A stretch of DNA of 64,000 bases from Stappia sediminis (GTDB taxonomy: Bacteria; Pseudomonadota; Alphaproteobacteria; Rhizobiales; Stappiaceae), in assembly GCF_009826895.1 (NCBI RefSeq), contig NZ_WUMV01000008.1, positions 1 through 64,000 of the forward strand, read 5' to 3'. The notes beneath the pieces were generated by a model that was not told the DNA's origin, ran no database searches, and saw only the letters and a program-made list of their open reading frames with translations. Below are positions 26,216 to 36,347 of the stretch, piece by piece (position 1 is the stretch's first letter; each line of letters starts with the position of its first letter). The translations under genes and the position numbers were made by a program.

Positions 26216-26961
26216 GTTTCGAGGGCAAGCGCGCACTTGTAACCGGCGCGGCTCAGGGTATCGGGCGGGCCATCGCGGCCAGCCTCAAGGACGCCGGCGC
26301 ATCGCTCGTCCTTGCCGATATCGATGAGGCCGGTCTCGCCGAAACCGCCGGCAGCCTCAAAGCCAAGCACCATGCTCTCGATCTTGGAGAGCGTTCCGCC
26401 GTTCACGGCCTCATCGGAAAACTCGCCTCGTCCGGCAGCGCGCCCGACATCGTCATCCATGCCGCAGGCGGCACGCGCGGTCAGGCAGGCCGGCCGCTGG
26501 AAGAGATCGACGAAGCCTCCTGGCGCACGATCTTTGAGGCCAATGTGGACGCCGCATTCTGGCTCGCCCAGGCCGCAAGCCCGCATATGCGCGAAAAAGG
26601 ATACGGGCGTTTCGTGGCGATTGCGTCGGGCGCGGGCCTGCGTCCCTCTCTCACGGGCATTCAAGCCTATACGGCGGCGAAACACGCGCTCGTCGGCCTC
26701 GTCAAGCAGCTCTCGCTGGAACTCGGGCCCCACGGCATCACGGTCAACGCAGTCGCCCCCGGCTTCGTGCGCTCCAATCCGACGACGGAGCGTCAATGGC
26801 AGGCGATGGGCGCGGATGGCCAAAAGCGCCTTGTGGAGTCGATCCACACGAAACGCCTCGGCACGGCGGAAGATATAGCAGCCGCCACGCTGTTTCTCGC
26901 TTCCGATGAAGCATCCTGGATCTCGGGCCAGATCCTTTCTGTCGATGGAGGCCGTTCATGA
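26206..26961 (+). CDS. Short-chain dehydrogenase/reductase
   Basis: Classical SDR of 251 residues, starting at an ATG that overlaps the preceding stop by 10 bases. TGAAQGIG (13-20), the acidic D38 and D40 after strand 2 favour NAD. HAAGG takes the place of NNAG, and the catalytic S141, Y155, K159 set is intact (AYTAAKH). The C-terminus LSVDGGRS is typical. The frame continues far upstream in the neighbour, which is a shadow. Substrate probably a hydroxy intermediate of the operon's pathway. Confidence 0.88.
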   Translation: MRLSFEGKRALVTGAAQGIGRAIAASLKDAGASLVLADIDEAGLAETAGSLKAKHHALDLGERSAVHGLIGKLASSGSAPDIVIHAAGGTRGQAGRPLEEIDEASWRTIFEANVDAAFWLAQAASPHMREKGYGRFVAIASGAGLRPSLTGIQAYTAAKHALVGLVKQLSLELGPHGITVNAVAPGFVRSNPTTERQWQAMGADGQKRLVESIHTKRLGTAEDIAAATLFLASDEASWISGQILSVDGGRS

Positions 26962-28364
26962 GCGATCCAGTCCTTGCCCGCCTTCAGGCCGACCGGGAAG
27001 GCATCGTCGCGCGCCTTGTCGAATACGCTTCGGCGCCCTCGGTCAGCACCGATCCGGCCTATCTCGACGGCATGAAGGCTGCCCGCGATATCCTGAAGGC
27101 CCGCCTCCAGACCGCCGGTTTCGACGCGGTTCAGGAACTTGAAGCAGGCGGGCATCCCGCCGTTTACGCCGAATGGCTCGATGCGCCCGATGCGCCCACC
27201 TTCATCGTCTACGGCCATTATGACGTTCAACCGCCCGATCCTCTCGAACTTTGGAAATCGCCGCCGTTTTCGCCGGAAATCCGTGACGGACGGCTTTTCG
27301 GGCGCGGAGTTTCGGACGACAAGGGCCCCGTCTCCATCGCCATTGAAACGCTCGCCACTTTTCTGGCTGTGGAAGGCCGACTGCCCGTCAACGTCCGCCT
27401 TCTGATCGAGGGCGAAGAAGAGGTCGGCAGCGCCACCCTCGGTGCGATCCTCGAAAAGCACCGCGGCCTTCTCTCCGCCGATGCCGTCATCTCCGCCGAT
27501 GGCGCGCGCTGGCGGGCCGATCTTGCCAGCATCAACACGGGCTCGCGCGGAAACATGCGGCTCGAAATCGCGCTCAGGACCGCCGCCAAGGATCTCCATT
27601 CAGGCCGCTTCGGCGGCGCGGTGCGCAACGCGCTGCACGAGATGGCAGCCCTGCTTTCCTCGCTGCATCACCCTGACGGCTCCATCGCCATTGAAGGTTA
27701 CACGCACGATGTCGCCCCGCTTGACGATGCCGAGCGTGCACGTATCGTCGCGCTCCCCTTCGACGAGGCCGATTTCTTCAAGGCAATCGGCGCGAGCGCC
27801 CACGGCGAACCGGGCTACCCGGCGCTGGAGCAGCTCTGGCACCGCCCGACAATCGAAGTGAATGGCATGTGGGGCGGTTATCAGGGCGCGGGCTCCAAGA
27901 CGGTGACGCCGGCCGAAAGTTTCGCGAAACTCACGACCCGTCTCGCACCCGGCCAGGACCCGGCCCGCGCGGGCGAGTTGATCGAGGAACATCTTCGCCG
28001 CCATTGCCCGGATGGCGTGGAGCTTTCCATCGACCGGAGTGATTCCGGCACCGCCGCCTATACGCTGCCAGCCGGTCACCCGCTGCTTGCAGCCGCCGAG
28101 CAGGCGCTGGAAATCGCCCTTGGCACAGCGCCTGTCAGGGTACGCACTGGCGGCACGCTTCCCCTATCCGATATCGTGCGGCGCGTGCTCGGTCTCGATA
28201 CAATAATGATGTCGTTTTCGACAGCGGATGAGGATTTCCACGCTCCGAACGAGTTTTTCCGCCTGTCGGCGATAGACGACGGCGTAAAGACCTGGGTCGC
28301 CTTCCTGCGTCTGCTCGCGAACCAGACGCCCGAAAACTACGCGCCCTTCAAGCAAAGCCGGTGA
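26958..28364 (+). CDS. M20-family metallohydrolase (dipeptidase-like)
   Basis: Zinc peptidase/deacylase of 468 residues. First metal ligand H in VYGHYDVQPPDP, bridging Asp in GRGVSDDKGP, catalytic Glu pair in IEGEEEVGS, and a later DGARWRADLAS. This matches the M20 dipeptidase subgroup (carnosinase/CNDP-like). The ATG overlaps the SDR stop (ATGA). It probably hydrolyses the peptide or amide bond of the imported compound or of an intermediate made by the upstream enzymes. Confidence 0.9.
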   Translation: MSDPVLARLQADREGIVARLVEYASAPSVSTDPAYLDGMKAARDILKARLQTAGFDAVQELEAGGHPAVYAEWLDAPDAPTFIVYGHYDVQPPDPLELWKSPPFSPEIRDGRLFGRGVSDDKGPVSIAIETLATFLAVEGRLPVNVRLLIEGEEEVGSATLGAILEKHRGLLSADAVISADGARWRADLASINTGSRGNMRLEIALRTAAKDLHSGRFGGAVRNALHEMAALLSSLHHPDGSIAIEGYTHDVAPLDDAERARIVALPFDEADFFKAIGASAHGEPGYPALEQLWHRPTIEVNGMWGGYQGAGSKTVTPAESFAKLTTRLAPGQDPARAGELIEEHLRRHCPDGVELSIDRSDSGTAAYTLPAGHPLLAAAEQALEIALGTAPVRVRTGGTLPLSDIVRRVLGLDTIMMSFSTADEDFHAPNEFFRLSAIDDGVKTWVAFLRLLANQTPENYAPFKQSR

Positions 28365-29254
28365 GCGCGCCCGCCACGGACACGGTATCGGGCGGCAATC
28401 TCAAGGGCGCGCTGCTTCTCATGCTGGCCGGTGCCGTCTTCACCGGCGAGGTGATGTTGGTGCGCCTTGCCGGCGAGACGGCGGCGACCGCGCAGATCGT
28501 CTTCTTTCGCGCGCTCGCCCAGCTTCTGCTTGGAACCGCGATGGTCGTCGCCTCGCGCGGCGCCTTCGCCACGCACCGCCCGTTCCTGCAGGTCACGCGC
28601 GGGCTGACCAGCCTCGGCGTCTGGTATCTTTATTACGTCAGCTTCCTGCTGCTCGACCTTGCGCTCGCATCCACGCTCACCTTTTCCACCTCGCTGTTCG
28701 TCACGCTTCTCGCCGCTCGCGTGCTGGGCGAGCGGATAGGTATGGCGCGATGGGCAGCGACGCTAATCGGCTTTGCCGGCGTCGTCATCGCCTCGGGTGC
28801 ATCGTCCTCGTCCGTCGAACCCGGCGTCCTCGTCGGCATCGCCAGCGCGGCCCTTGCCGCCGTGCTTGTGCTCCTGAACCGGATACTGGTGCGCACGGAA
28901 AAGACGCCGACGATCATGTTTTACATCGGCGTGGTGACGACGCTCGGCACGCTGCCTGTCGCCTGGGCCAACTGGCAGCCTCTCAGCGGGGAAGTCTTCA
29001 CCCTGCTCACCTGCGCCGGGCTCGTCGGTGCCTCCGGCATGTGGCTCACGATCGAGGCTTATCGCGCGGGCGAGGTTTCGGCTCTTGCGCCGTTCCCGTA
29101 TCTTCGCCTCGTCTTCGCGGTCGCCGCCGGTTACGCCGTCTTTGCCGAAGTACCGTCAGCAAACACGCTTGCCGGCATGGCCGTCATCGTCGCCACCACG
29201 ATTTATGTCGCCCGTTCGGAGCGTCGCCGCGGCCTTGCCGCGCCGCATCGATAG
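28361..29254 (+). CDS. EamA/DMT-family transporter
   Basis: Ten-span drug/metabolite transporter of 297 residues made of two EamA repeats. It starts with GTG overlapping the M20 stop by four bases. Hydrophobic spans run throughout (ALLLMLAGAVFTGEVMLVRLAG, then RVLGERIGMARWAATLIGFAGVVIA at the first repeat's end). The last gene of the operon; it may export a waste product or a metabolite such as an amino acid. Confidence 0.88.
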   Translation: MSAPATDTVSGGNLKGALLLMLAGAVFTGEVMLVRLAGETAATAQIVFFRALAQLLLGTAMVVASRGAFATHRPFLQVTRGLTSLGVWYLYYVSFLLLDLALASTLTFSTSLFVTLLAARVLGERIGMARWAATLIGFAGVVIASGASSSSVEPGVLVGIASAALAAVLVLLNRILVRTEKTPTIMFYIGVVTTLGTLPVAWANWQPLSGEVFTLLTCAGLVGASGMWLTIEAYRAGEVSALAPFPYLRLVFAVAAGYAVFAEVPSANTLAGMAVIVATTIYVARSERRRGLAAPHR

Positions 29255-29390
29255 CCACGATGACATCACGCCGCGAGGGTGGCAAACACCTGACGGGCGG
29301 GCGGGCGGTTATTCCCGACGCCGCTTGAGGTGATAGAGCGCGCTCAATGTTCTACAATGGGACAGACATCCGAAACGGGGAGATCGGGTC

Positions 29391-31862
29391 ATGCGTTTCG
29401 TCCCGGAAAATGTCTCGACCGCCATCGCTCGCGCCGCGCTAGCGTCTTTCATGACCGTGACGGGCCTTGCCTGGCAGGCGCCGCCGGCCATGGCGATCGA
29501 TGTCTTCGACATTCTGCGCTTACCGCCCGTCTATGTGGAGCCCGCGCCGCGACGCCGCGCCTATCCCGCGCCACGACGGGTGCGGCCAGCACGCCCGGCC
29601 TATAATTCCGCGCAGGTGCGGCAGGTCCAGAGCATGCTCAACGATCTCGGCTATGACGCCGGCCCGGTCGATGGCGCTTATGGAGGGCGCACGCGTTCGG
29701 CCCTTTCGCAGTTCCAGAGCGACTATGGCCTTTCCGCGAATGGCAGGATCAACCAGCAGAGCGTTTCCACGCTGACGGCCGTCTGGCAGCGTTCGGGAGG
29801 ATCTCCGCCGCAAACGGCGTCTCCGCGAACGGGCAGTGGCGGTGGTACGCCGCTTCAGGCCCCCGCCGCATCTCTCGGCGGCGGACAGGCATCGGGAAGC
29901 GACGGGACCGCACAAGCCGCCGGCGCCAATCTTTCGGCGGAAGAGGTACGTCAGCTTCTCATGAACGCCCGCTTTCGCCATGTCGCCGACGACGGTACGG
30001 GAGGGACCTTCTTCCTGAGCCCGGACGGCACGATCTCCTCGCATATGGACGGTGCGCCCATGGGCCAGATGGGCAAGTTTTCGATCAAGCCGGACGGACG
30101 CATCTGCTGGGATGTTTCGCGCATCAAGGGGTGCTTCCGCTATTATCGCGACAACGGCCAGCTTCGGGTACGCCGCGAGGATGAGGAAAGCACGATGGAG
30201 CTTGGCCGCGTCGAGGTAACGGGCGGAGCCGCCTTGCCCGAAACCGCCGCGAGCAGCGCGCCGCAACCGGGTGTCGCGCGAGCGCCCGACCGCTTCACCA
30301 GAACGCACATCCGCCAGATCCAGGCGGCACTTGCAAGCGAGGGGTATGACGCGGGGCCGGCGGACGGGGTTCTGGGGCGCAAGACGCAAGCGGCCATCGC
30401 CCAGTACGAAGCCGCCAACGGGCTCGAAATCACCGCGGAACCAAACCGTGCGCTTTACGAAGCGCTGATCCTCGGCGGCTCCCGCCAGACAAGCACGGAA
30501 CCCGGGCCGTTGCAGGCGAATGTGCAATCCGGCTTGCAATCCGCCACCGCTCAGGACGTTCCCGCCCAAAGTGCGCAGGCGCCCGGCGATGGGAGCGCAA
30601 CCGTCGATCTGACAATCCTCGGGAAGCCGTTCAACCTCAGGCTCGCCTTTGCGGCAGACGAGCCGATCAACCGCGATCCGGCGGAAGTGGCGACGCATTT
30701 CCCGCCCGACCTTGCAGCCGCCAGCGACGGCATTTCGAGCGACGACGATATCCTCGCCGTAATCGAGGAACGGGCGTGGGCCGAGCAGTCGCTCTACTGG
30801 GAAGAATTCGAAGCGCTTCTGGAGGAGCGCTCGCAAGGCGTTGCGCAAAAGGACCTCAACCAGGTCGAGGAGGATCTTTTCCTCGCCTTCCAGAGCGGAG
30901 AAGGTGCGGCGATTTCGCCGGAGATGCAGACGCTGCACGATGAGCAGCTTGCGCTTTACCTCGTTGCGCGCGGCTTGCGCCAGAAGCTCGGCTATCAGGA
31001 ACCTTCCGGCGGAGACCATTTCACCGTGACAGGTCTGTCCGAAGATGTGCGCCAGAAATTCAAGAGCCAGGGCTTCGACCCCGAGGAAGCCTACCGCAGC
31101 TTCCGTCTGCTTCGCGCGGCCTATCGTGTGGGTGATGCGGGGCTCCTGAGCTGGGCCGCCGCCTATCCCGTCAAGCTGATTGACGGCGACGATACGAAGC
31201 CGCTGAAGAACCGGGCCGACATCGAAAACGCCGGCACGGACGTCCTGAACATGGCCCTTCGCGAGATCGTGCTGAAGCAGAAGTTCGCCGACATGTTCGT
31301 GCGCGATCAGGGCGCGATGTTCGGCAACGGCGAACTCTGGTTGACGCCGGCCTGCGAACAGGGGGCTTGCGAAAGGCTCGGCCTCGGGACGGTGAACGTG
31401 ACCGGCATCGAGACCCGCGAGCCCATCCCCTTCCCCAGCGCGACGCAGGCGCCGCCGGGTTCAGCCGAAGCCACCCCGCAAGCGCCGCAAACGGACGAGC
31501 CCGTCACGACGGCCTCGATCCCGCGGGCGGAAATGACCACGGAGCCGCTGCGCTTCACGCCGGCACCGCAGTCGGATTACCGCTCCGCCCTTGCCCCCTT
31601 GCTCGACGGGCCGGACGGCATGGATCACGTCTCGATAGCGCCGTTCGATCTCGACGGCGATGGCGAGGTGGAGCTTGTCGCCAAGCTGACAGGCTCGCTC
31701 TGGTGCGGGGCGCAGAACTGCAACTATCAGATCTATGACGAAAACGGCGGCAGATGGGAGATGGTGAAGCCCTATCTTTCGCCCGACTGCGAGCAGGTGG
31801 TAACGACGACGGTGAAGAACGGCAGGCGGCAGATCCGCTCCTGCATGGGCGGATTGTTCTGA
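29391..31862 (+). CDS. Secreted protein with two peptidoglycan-binding repeats
   Basis: A large envelope protein of 823 residues with an N-terminal signal sequence (hydrophobic ASFMTVTGLAWQAPPAMA, about 21-38). Two PG_binding_1 units are visible: VRQVQSMLNDLGYDAGPVDGAYGGRTRSALSQFQ (about 75-110) and IRQIQAALASEGYDAGPADGVLGRKTQAAIAQYE (about 305-340). Between them, FRHVADDGTGGTFFLSPDGTISSHMDGA may be a small beta domain. The C-terminus has a DLDGDGEVE segment (about 755-765) that looks like a calcium loop or FG-GAP unit. A peptidase-like M20 gene follows 84 bases downstream. Role in the cell wall likely; enzyme activity not evident. Confidence 0.75.
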   Translation: MRFVPENVSTAIARAALASFMTVTGLAWQAPPAMAIDVFDILRLPPVYVEPAPRRRAYPAPRRVRPARPAYNSAQVRQVQSMLNDLGYDAGPVDGAYGGRTRSALSQFQSDYGLSANGRINQQSVSTLTAVWQRSGGSPPQTASPRTGSGGGTPLQAPAASLGGGQASGSDGTAQAAGANLSAEEVRQLLMNARFRHVADDGTGGTFFLSPDGTISSHMDGAPMGQMGKFSIKPDGRICWDVSRIKGCFRYYRDNGQLRVRREDEESTMELGRVEVTGGAALPETAASSAPQPGVARAPDRFTRTHIRQIQAALASEGYDAGPADGVLGRKTQAAIAQYEAANGLEITAEPNRALYEALILGGSRQTSTEPGPLQANVQSGLQSATAQDVPAQSAQAPGDGSATVDLTILGKPFNLRLAFAADEPINRDPAEVATHFPPDLAAASDGISSDDDILAVIEERAWAEQSLYWEEFEALLEERSQGVAQKDLNQVEEDLFLAFQSGEGAAISPEMQTLHDEQLALYLVARGLRQKLGYQEPSGGDHFTVTGLSEDVRQKFKSQGFDPEEAYRSFRLLRAAYRVGDAGLLSWAAAYPVKLIDGDDTKPLKNRADIENAGTDVLNMALREIVLKQKFADMFVRDQGAMFGNGELWLTPACEQGACERLGLGTVNVTGIETREPIPFPSATQAPPGSAEATPQAPQTDEPVTTASIPRAEMTTEPLRFTPAPQSDYRSALAPLLDGPDGMDHVSIAPFDLDGDGEVELVAKLTGSLWCGAQNCNYQIYDENGGRWEMVKPYLSPDCEQVVTTTVKNGRRQIRSCMGGLF

Positions 31863-31946
31863 GGGTAACCTGCGATCCGCCGTTCCTGCCGGCCATGATG
31901 AGAGTACTATATAGAGGGGAATCGACGTCACGATAGGGAATGAGGA

Positions 31947-33323
31947 ATGGCATCCAGACACGGAGCGATCACCCGCGCCGAGGCCTATTTCGACGAAGGA
32001 AGTTTTCAGGCGGATCTCGCCCGCCTCGTCGCCTTTCAGACCGAAAGCCAGAACCCCGCCCAGGCAGACGAGTTGCGGCGATACCTGAACGAAGCGATCC
32101 ATCCCTGGCTGACGAGCCTCGGCTTTCATTGCGGGATTTACGAAAACCCCGATCCGCGCGGCGGACCGTTCCTGATCGGCGAGCGGATCGAGGATCCTGC
32201 CCTTGAGACCGTCTTCATCTACGGCCACGGCGACGTCATCCGCGCCCAGACCGACCAGTGGCGCGACGGGCTGCACCCCTTCCGCCTTGTGGAGGAAGGC
32301 GACAGGCTCTACGGGCGCGGCACGGCGGACAACAAGGGACAGCACCTGATCAACCTTTCCGCGCTCGCATGCGTTCTGGAAGAGCGGGGGCGGCTCGGCT
32401 TCAACGTCAAGGTATTGATCGAAATGTCGGAGGAAACCGGCTCGCCGGGCCTTGCCGACTTCTGCAGCGCCAACCGGGAGAGGCTTTCCGCCGACGTGCT
32501 GATCGCGTCCGACGGTCCGAGGCTGCAGCCTGAAACGCCGACCATGTTCATGGGGTCGCGCGGCGGGGTGAATTTCGACCTTTCGGTCAACTTGCGCGAG
32601 GGCGCGCATCACTCCGGCAATTGGGGCGGGCTTCTGGCCGATCCGGCGACGATCCTTGCCCACGCCATAGCCTCGATCGTCGACCGGCGAGGGCAGATAA
32701 AGATCCCCGAATGGCGGCCGACGAGCCTGACGCCGGAAATCCGCAGGGTGCTGAAAGACCTGCCGGTCGAGGGCAACAGCGGACCGGCGATCGATCCGGA
32801 CTGGGGAGAGGAAGGGCTTTCGCCCGCCGAACGCGTCTTCGGCTGGAATTCCTTTGCCGTTCTCGCCATGAAGAGCGGCGTTCCCGAAGCTCCGGTCAAT
32901 GCGATATCGGGCTCGGCCAGCGCCCACTGCCAGCTTCGCTATGTCGTCGGCACGGATGCGGACGATATCCTGCCGGCGCTTCGCCGGCATCTCGATGCCA
33001 ATGGCTTTGAAATGGTGGAAGTGACGCCGGCTGACAGGCTGTTCTTCCGCGCGACAAGGCTCGACCCCGACAATCCGTGGGTGACGTTCGTGGCGGAATC
33101 GCTGAAGCGCACCTCCGGCAAGGCGCCGCACATCCTGCCGAACCTGGCAGGCTCGCTTCCGAACGATACGTTCTCCGAAATCCTCGGCCTGCCGACCGTC
33201 TGGGTGCCGCATTCCTACCGCGGCTGCTCCCAGCATGCGCCGGGTGAGCATGTGGTGAAGGAAACTTGCCGCGAGGCGCTCGGGCTCATGGCCGGTCTCT
33301 TCTGGGATATCGGCGAGCGCTAA
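31947..33323 (+). CDS. M20-family metallopeptidase
   Basis: Zinc hydrolase of 458 residues. Metal ligands in [11 protein letters not shown] and [10 protein letters not shown], Glu pair in MSEETGSPG, then [19 protein letters not shown]. It differs from the other M20 protein in this window in the His motif (HGD rather than HYD) and groups more with ArgE/DapE-like enzymes of unknown substrate. Its TAA overlaps the TAG of the convergent exporter permease, so no terminator separates them. Confidence 0.88.
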   Translation: MASRHGAITRAEAYFDEGSFQADLARLVAFQTESQNPAQADELRRYLNEAIHPWLTSLGFHCGIYENPDPRGGPFLIGERIEDPALETVFIYGHGDVIRAQTDQWRDGLHPFRLVEEGDRLYGRGTADNKGQHLINLSALACVLEERGRLGFNVKVLIEMSEETGSPGLADFCSANRERLSADVLIASDGPRLQPETPTMFMGSRGGVNFDLSVNLREGAHHSGNWGGLLADPATILAHAIASIVDRRGQIKIPEWRPTSLTPEIRRVLKDLPVEGNSGPAIDPDWGEEGLSPAERVFGWNSFAVLAMKSGVPEAPVNAISGSASAHCQLRYVVGTDADDILPALRRHLDANGFEMVEVTPADRLFFRATRLDPDNPWVTFVAESLKRTSGKAPHILPNLAGSLPNDTFSEILGLPTVWVPHSYRGCSQHAPGEHVVKETCREALGLMAGLFWDIGER

Positions 33324-34453
33324 TCCAGCGTCTGGCGGTAGCGGCTCAGCGATATCACGATAACGACGGCCGCGATTGCGCCGATCGCCGCCATGTCGGA
33401 TGCGATGTCCGCAAGTCCCGCCCCCTTCAGCATGACTTTTCGCGTGATGCGCAGGAAGTGGGTCGCGGGGATCGCGCTGCCGATCGCCTGCGCCCAGCCG
33501 GGCATTCCGGCGAAGGGAAAAAGGAAGCCCGACAGCAGGATCGTCGGAAGCAGGGTGAAGAAGGAGATCTGCATCGCCTGCATTTGCGAGCGAGCGACGG
33601 TGGAGATCAGGAAGCCGACCATCAGGTTGACGGCGATGAAGAGATTGAAGCCGATAAAGAAGGCAAGCGGACTGCCGAGGAACGGCACATCGAAGAGGAA
33701 CCGCGCGGCAAGCAGAAAGACGGCGGTCTGTACATAGCCGACGAGAATATAGGGGATGATCTTTCCGAACATCACCTCCAGCGGGCGCACGGGCGTTGCA
33801 AGCAGCGCCTCCATCGTGCCGCGTTCGCTTTCGCGCACGATCGCAACCGCCGTGATCATCACCATGGTCATGGAAAGGATCACTCCAAGCAGCCCCGGCA
33901 CGATGTTGATCGGCGTCTCGCTTTCGGGGTTGAACTGGCGGTGAACCGTGACCGTGAAGGGTGCTGCCGGACGCGGCTCCGGCTGGCGTGCGCCGGTAAG
34001 CGATTGGGCTACGGCCGCATCGACGATGCCGGTAAGCGCCGCGACAGCACCACTCGTCGCCGTGGGATCGGACGCGTCGGCAGCGAGCAGGATGTCGGGA
34101 CTCAGGCCCCGCAGGACGTCGCGCTCGAAGTTCTGCGGAATGACGACGACGAAATTCGCCGTGCCGTCGCGCAGCGCCCGGTCGCCTTCCTCGCGGCCCG
34201 TGACGGCACCGAGAAAATCGAAATAGTCCGACGTCTGCATGCTTGCCAGCACGGCGCGGGTGATCGGGCCGCTGTCGTCCATTTGAACGAGTGTCGGCAG
34301 ATGCTTCGGATCGGAGTTGATCGCGTAGCCGAAAAGCAGGAGCTGCATGACCGGGATGCCGATCATCATGGCGAAGGTGACGCGGTCGCGCCGCATCTGC
34401 ACGAATTCCTTGATGAGGACCGCGCTGAACCGGGCGAAGGAGAGGGAGATCAT
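33320..34453 (-). CDS. ABC-2 type exporter permease
   Basis: Inner-membrane permease of 377 residues from the ATG overlapping the ATPase stop. The first span ([19 protein letters not shown]) is followed by a ~150-residue periplasmic domain and five C-terminal spans. The conserved [18 protein letters not shown] motif of ABC-2/YbhS-YbhR permeases is present. With the ATPase and the HlyD protein it forms an exporter of the YbhGFSR type, though only one permease gene is present, so a homodimer is expected. Substrates may be drugs or other amphiphiles. Confidence 0.9.
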   Translation of the reverse strand: MISLSFARFSAVLIKEFVQMRRDRVTFAMMIGIPVMQLLLFGYAINSDPKHLPTLVQMDDSGPITRAVLASMQTSDYFDFLGAVTGREEGDRALRDGTANFVVVIPQNFERDVLRGLSPDILLAADASDPTATSGAVAALTGIVDAAVAQSLTGARQPEPRPAAPFTVTVHRQFNPESETPINIVPGLLGVILSMTMVMITAVAIVRESERGTMEALLATPVRPLEVMFGKIIPYILVGYVQTAVFLLAARFLFDVPFLGSPLAFFIGFNLFIAVNLMVGFLISTVARSQMQAMQISFFTLLPTILLSGFLFPFAGMPGWAQAIGSAIPATHFLRITRKVMLKGAGLADIASDMAAIGAIAAVVIVISLSRYRQTLD

Positions 34454-35400
34454 TGTGCGCCCCCGGGAACCGCGAAATTGTCCCGCGCGCCGGCCATCAG
34501 ATAGATGAAGGCCTCCTCCAGCCCCGCTTCGCGCGCCGTCCACTTGTGCGTGCCGCGCTTGATATGTTCATGCGCGACCTCGTCGAGGGCCGCCTGGTCG
34601 GTACCCGAGACATGCAGCACCGGGCCGAAACGGGCGACCTGGCCGACCCGCTCGTCTTCGCGCAGTTCCTCTTCAAGCGCGGAGATATCGCCGCCTTCCA
34701 CCTGCCACGTGTGCAGGCCGATGATGTTCGGAATTTCGCCTGCGGGGCCGGAAATCAGCCTTCTGCCGTACGCGATATAGGCGATGAAATCGCACTGGAC
34801 GGCTTCGTCCATATAATGTGTGGAAACGAGAACGGTGACACCTTTCGCCGAAAGCCTGCGGATTTCGTCCCAGAAGTCGCGCCGCGCCTTGGGGTCGACG
34901 CCTGCCGTCGGCTCGTCGAGCAGCAGAAGGCGCGGTTCGTGCAGCATGCAGGCGGCTAGCGACATGCGCTGCTTCCAGCCTCCGGAAAGCGTGCCGGCCA
35001 GCTGGTCGGCGCGGTCCTTGAGCCCGAGGTCGTCAAGCGCCTTGTCGACACGGGCGGTGCGATCCTTCAGGCGGAACATGCGGGCCATGAAATCCAGGTT
35101 CTCGCGGATCGTCAGGTCCTCGTAGAGCGAGAAGCGCTGGGTCATATAGCCCACATGTTCCTTGATCCGGCGCGATTGGGTGAGGATATCGTAGCCGAGG
35201 CATTCGCCCTCTCCGCCATCGGGCACGAGAAGCCCGCACATCATGCGAATGGTCGTCGTCTTGCCGCTGCCGTTCGGCCCCAGAAAACCGTAGATCGAGC
35301 CGCGCGGGACATCCATGTCGAAACGGTCGACGACCGTCTTGTCGCCGAAACGCTTGGTCAGGCCCCTGACCGAAATGGCAAGGTCGGCGTTGTCGGTCAT
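34450..35400 (-). CDS. ABC exporter ATP-binding protein (YbhF-like)
   Basis: ATPase of 316 residues. Walker A GPNGSGKTT, signature LSGGWKQR (the usual Gln after GG is replaced by Trp), Walker B LLLLDEPTAGVDP and H-loop STHYMDEA are intact. A ~90-residue C-terminal domain follows, as in YbhF halves and DrrA. Linked by 4-base overlaps to the HlyD gene before it and the permease after it. Confidence 0.9.
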   Translation of the reverse strand: MTDNADLAISVRGLTKRFGDKTVVDRFDMDVPRGSIYGFLGPNGSGKTTTIRMMCGLLVPDGGEGECLGYDILTQSRRIKEHVGYMTQRFSLYEDLTIRENLDFMARMFRLKDRTARVDKALDDLGLKDRADQLAGTLSGGWKQRMSLAACMLHEPRLLLLDEPTAGVDPKARRDFWDEIRRLSAKGVTVLVSTHYMDEAVQCDFIAYIAYGRRLISGPAGEIPNIIGLHTWQVEGGDISALEEELREDERVGQVARFGPVLHVSGTDQAALDEVAHEHIKRGTHKWTAREAGLEEAFIYLMAGARDNFAVPGGAQ

Positions 35401-36347
35401 TGCTTACGCACCAGCGATACCGGCTGGCCCGGCATGAGTTCGCTGTCGCCGTCGATATGCGCCTCCGCGCGGAAAACGAGCCTTGCCCGCTCCTCCCGGC
35501 TGTAGATGATGGGCGGGGTATACTGCGGGTCGGTAGCGACGAAGGTGACGGCGACTTCCAGGCCCGGCGGGCAGCCGTCGCAGGAAACCTCGAGACGGTC
35601 GCCGAGCTTGAAGGAAATGCGCTCCGGCTCCGGCAGGAAGAAGACGACCTTGCGCCGGTTCGGAGGCAGGATCGAAAGCACCGGCGCGCCGGCGGTCGCA
35701 AACTCGCCGGCATAGAATAGGACATCCTCGACGCGGCCCGAAACGGGAGACGCCATCACCCGGTCGTCGAGGTCGGAGCGGGCCCTGTCGGTTTCGGCGA
35801 CCGCGGCATCCACGGCGGCGCGGGCGGCGGCAAGCTGCGCGTCGCGGCCCGGCAGTTCTGCGACCTGCAGGCGGGCTTTCAGTTCGGCGATTTCGGCTTC
35901 GATCTTGTCGAGGTCGGCGCGATGCGTGTCGACGGTCGCCTGCGCCACAAGTTCGCGTTCAAGAAGGGATGTGGAGCGATCCAAGGTCTTTTTCGCAAGC
36001 ACCCTCTCCGCCTGCGCGCGGGCAAGGGAGGAGCGGATGACCTCAAGCTCCGGTTCCCGGCTTCCGGTCTGAAGGTTGTCGAGGTTGGCGCGGGCTTCCG
36101 CGACGCGCGCCTTCGCGGCCTCGAAGGCTGCCCGCTGGGTCCGGTCGTCAAGGATGACCAGTACCTGGCCTTCCGTAATCGCATCGCCTTCCTCCGCCTT
36201 GATGTCGGTAATCTTCCCAGGCATCGACGGGGCGATATAGACGAAATCCGCCTCGACATAGCCGTTATAGACGGGCTCCGGCGTGCCGAAGAAGCTTGCG
36301 TATATCGCGGCAAGGGCTGCAAGTGCCGAATTGAAGAACTCGCTCAT
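35397..36347 (-). CDS. HlyD/EmrA-family periplasmic adaptor (YbhG-like)
   Basis: Membrane-fusion protein of 316 residues with an N-terminal anchor segment (ALAALAAIYASFFG), a biotinyl-lipoyl-like half (GKITDIKAEEGDAITEGQVLVILDD), a long coiled-coil hairpin (about 85-195, rich in Ala, Glu and Arg) and the second half ASPVSGRVEDVLFYAGEF. It connects the ABC-2 exporter to an outer-membrane channel not encoded here. Its start overlaps the TetR stop. Confidence 0.88.
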   Translation of the reverse strand: MSEFFNSALAALAAIYASFFGTPEPVYNGYVEADFVYIAPSMPGKITDIKAEEGDAITEGQVLVILDDRTQRAAFEAAKARVAEARANLDNLQTGSREPELEVIRSSLARAQAERVLAKKTLDRSTSLLERELVAQATVDTHRADLDKIEAEIAELKARLQVAELPGRDAQLAAARAAVDAAVAETDRARSDLDDRVMASPVSGRVEDVLFYAGEFATAGAPVLSILPPNRRKVVFFLPEPERISFKLGDRLEVSCDGCPPGLEVAVTFVATDPQYTPPIIYSREERARLVFRAEAHIDGDSELMPGQPVSLVRKQ

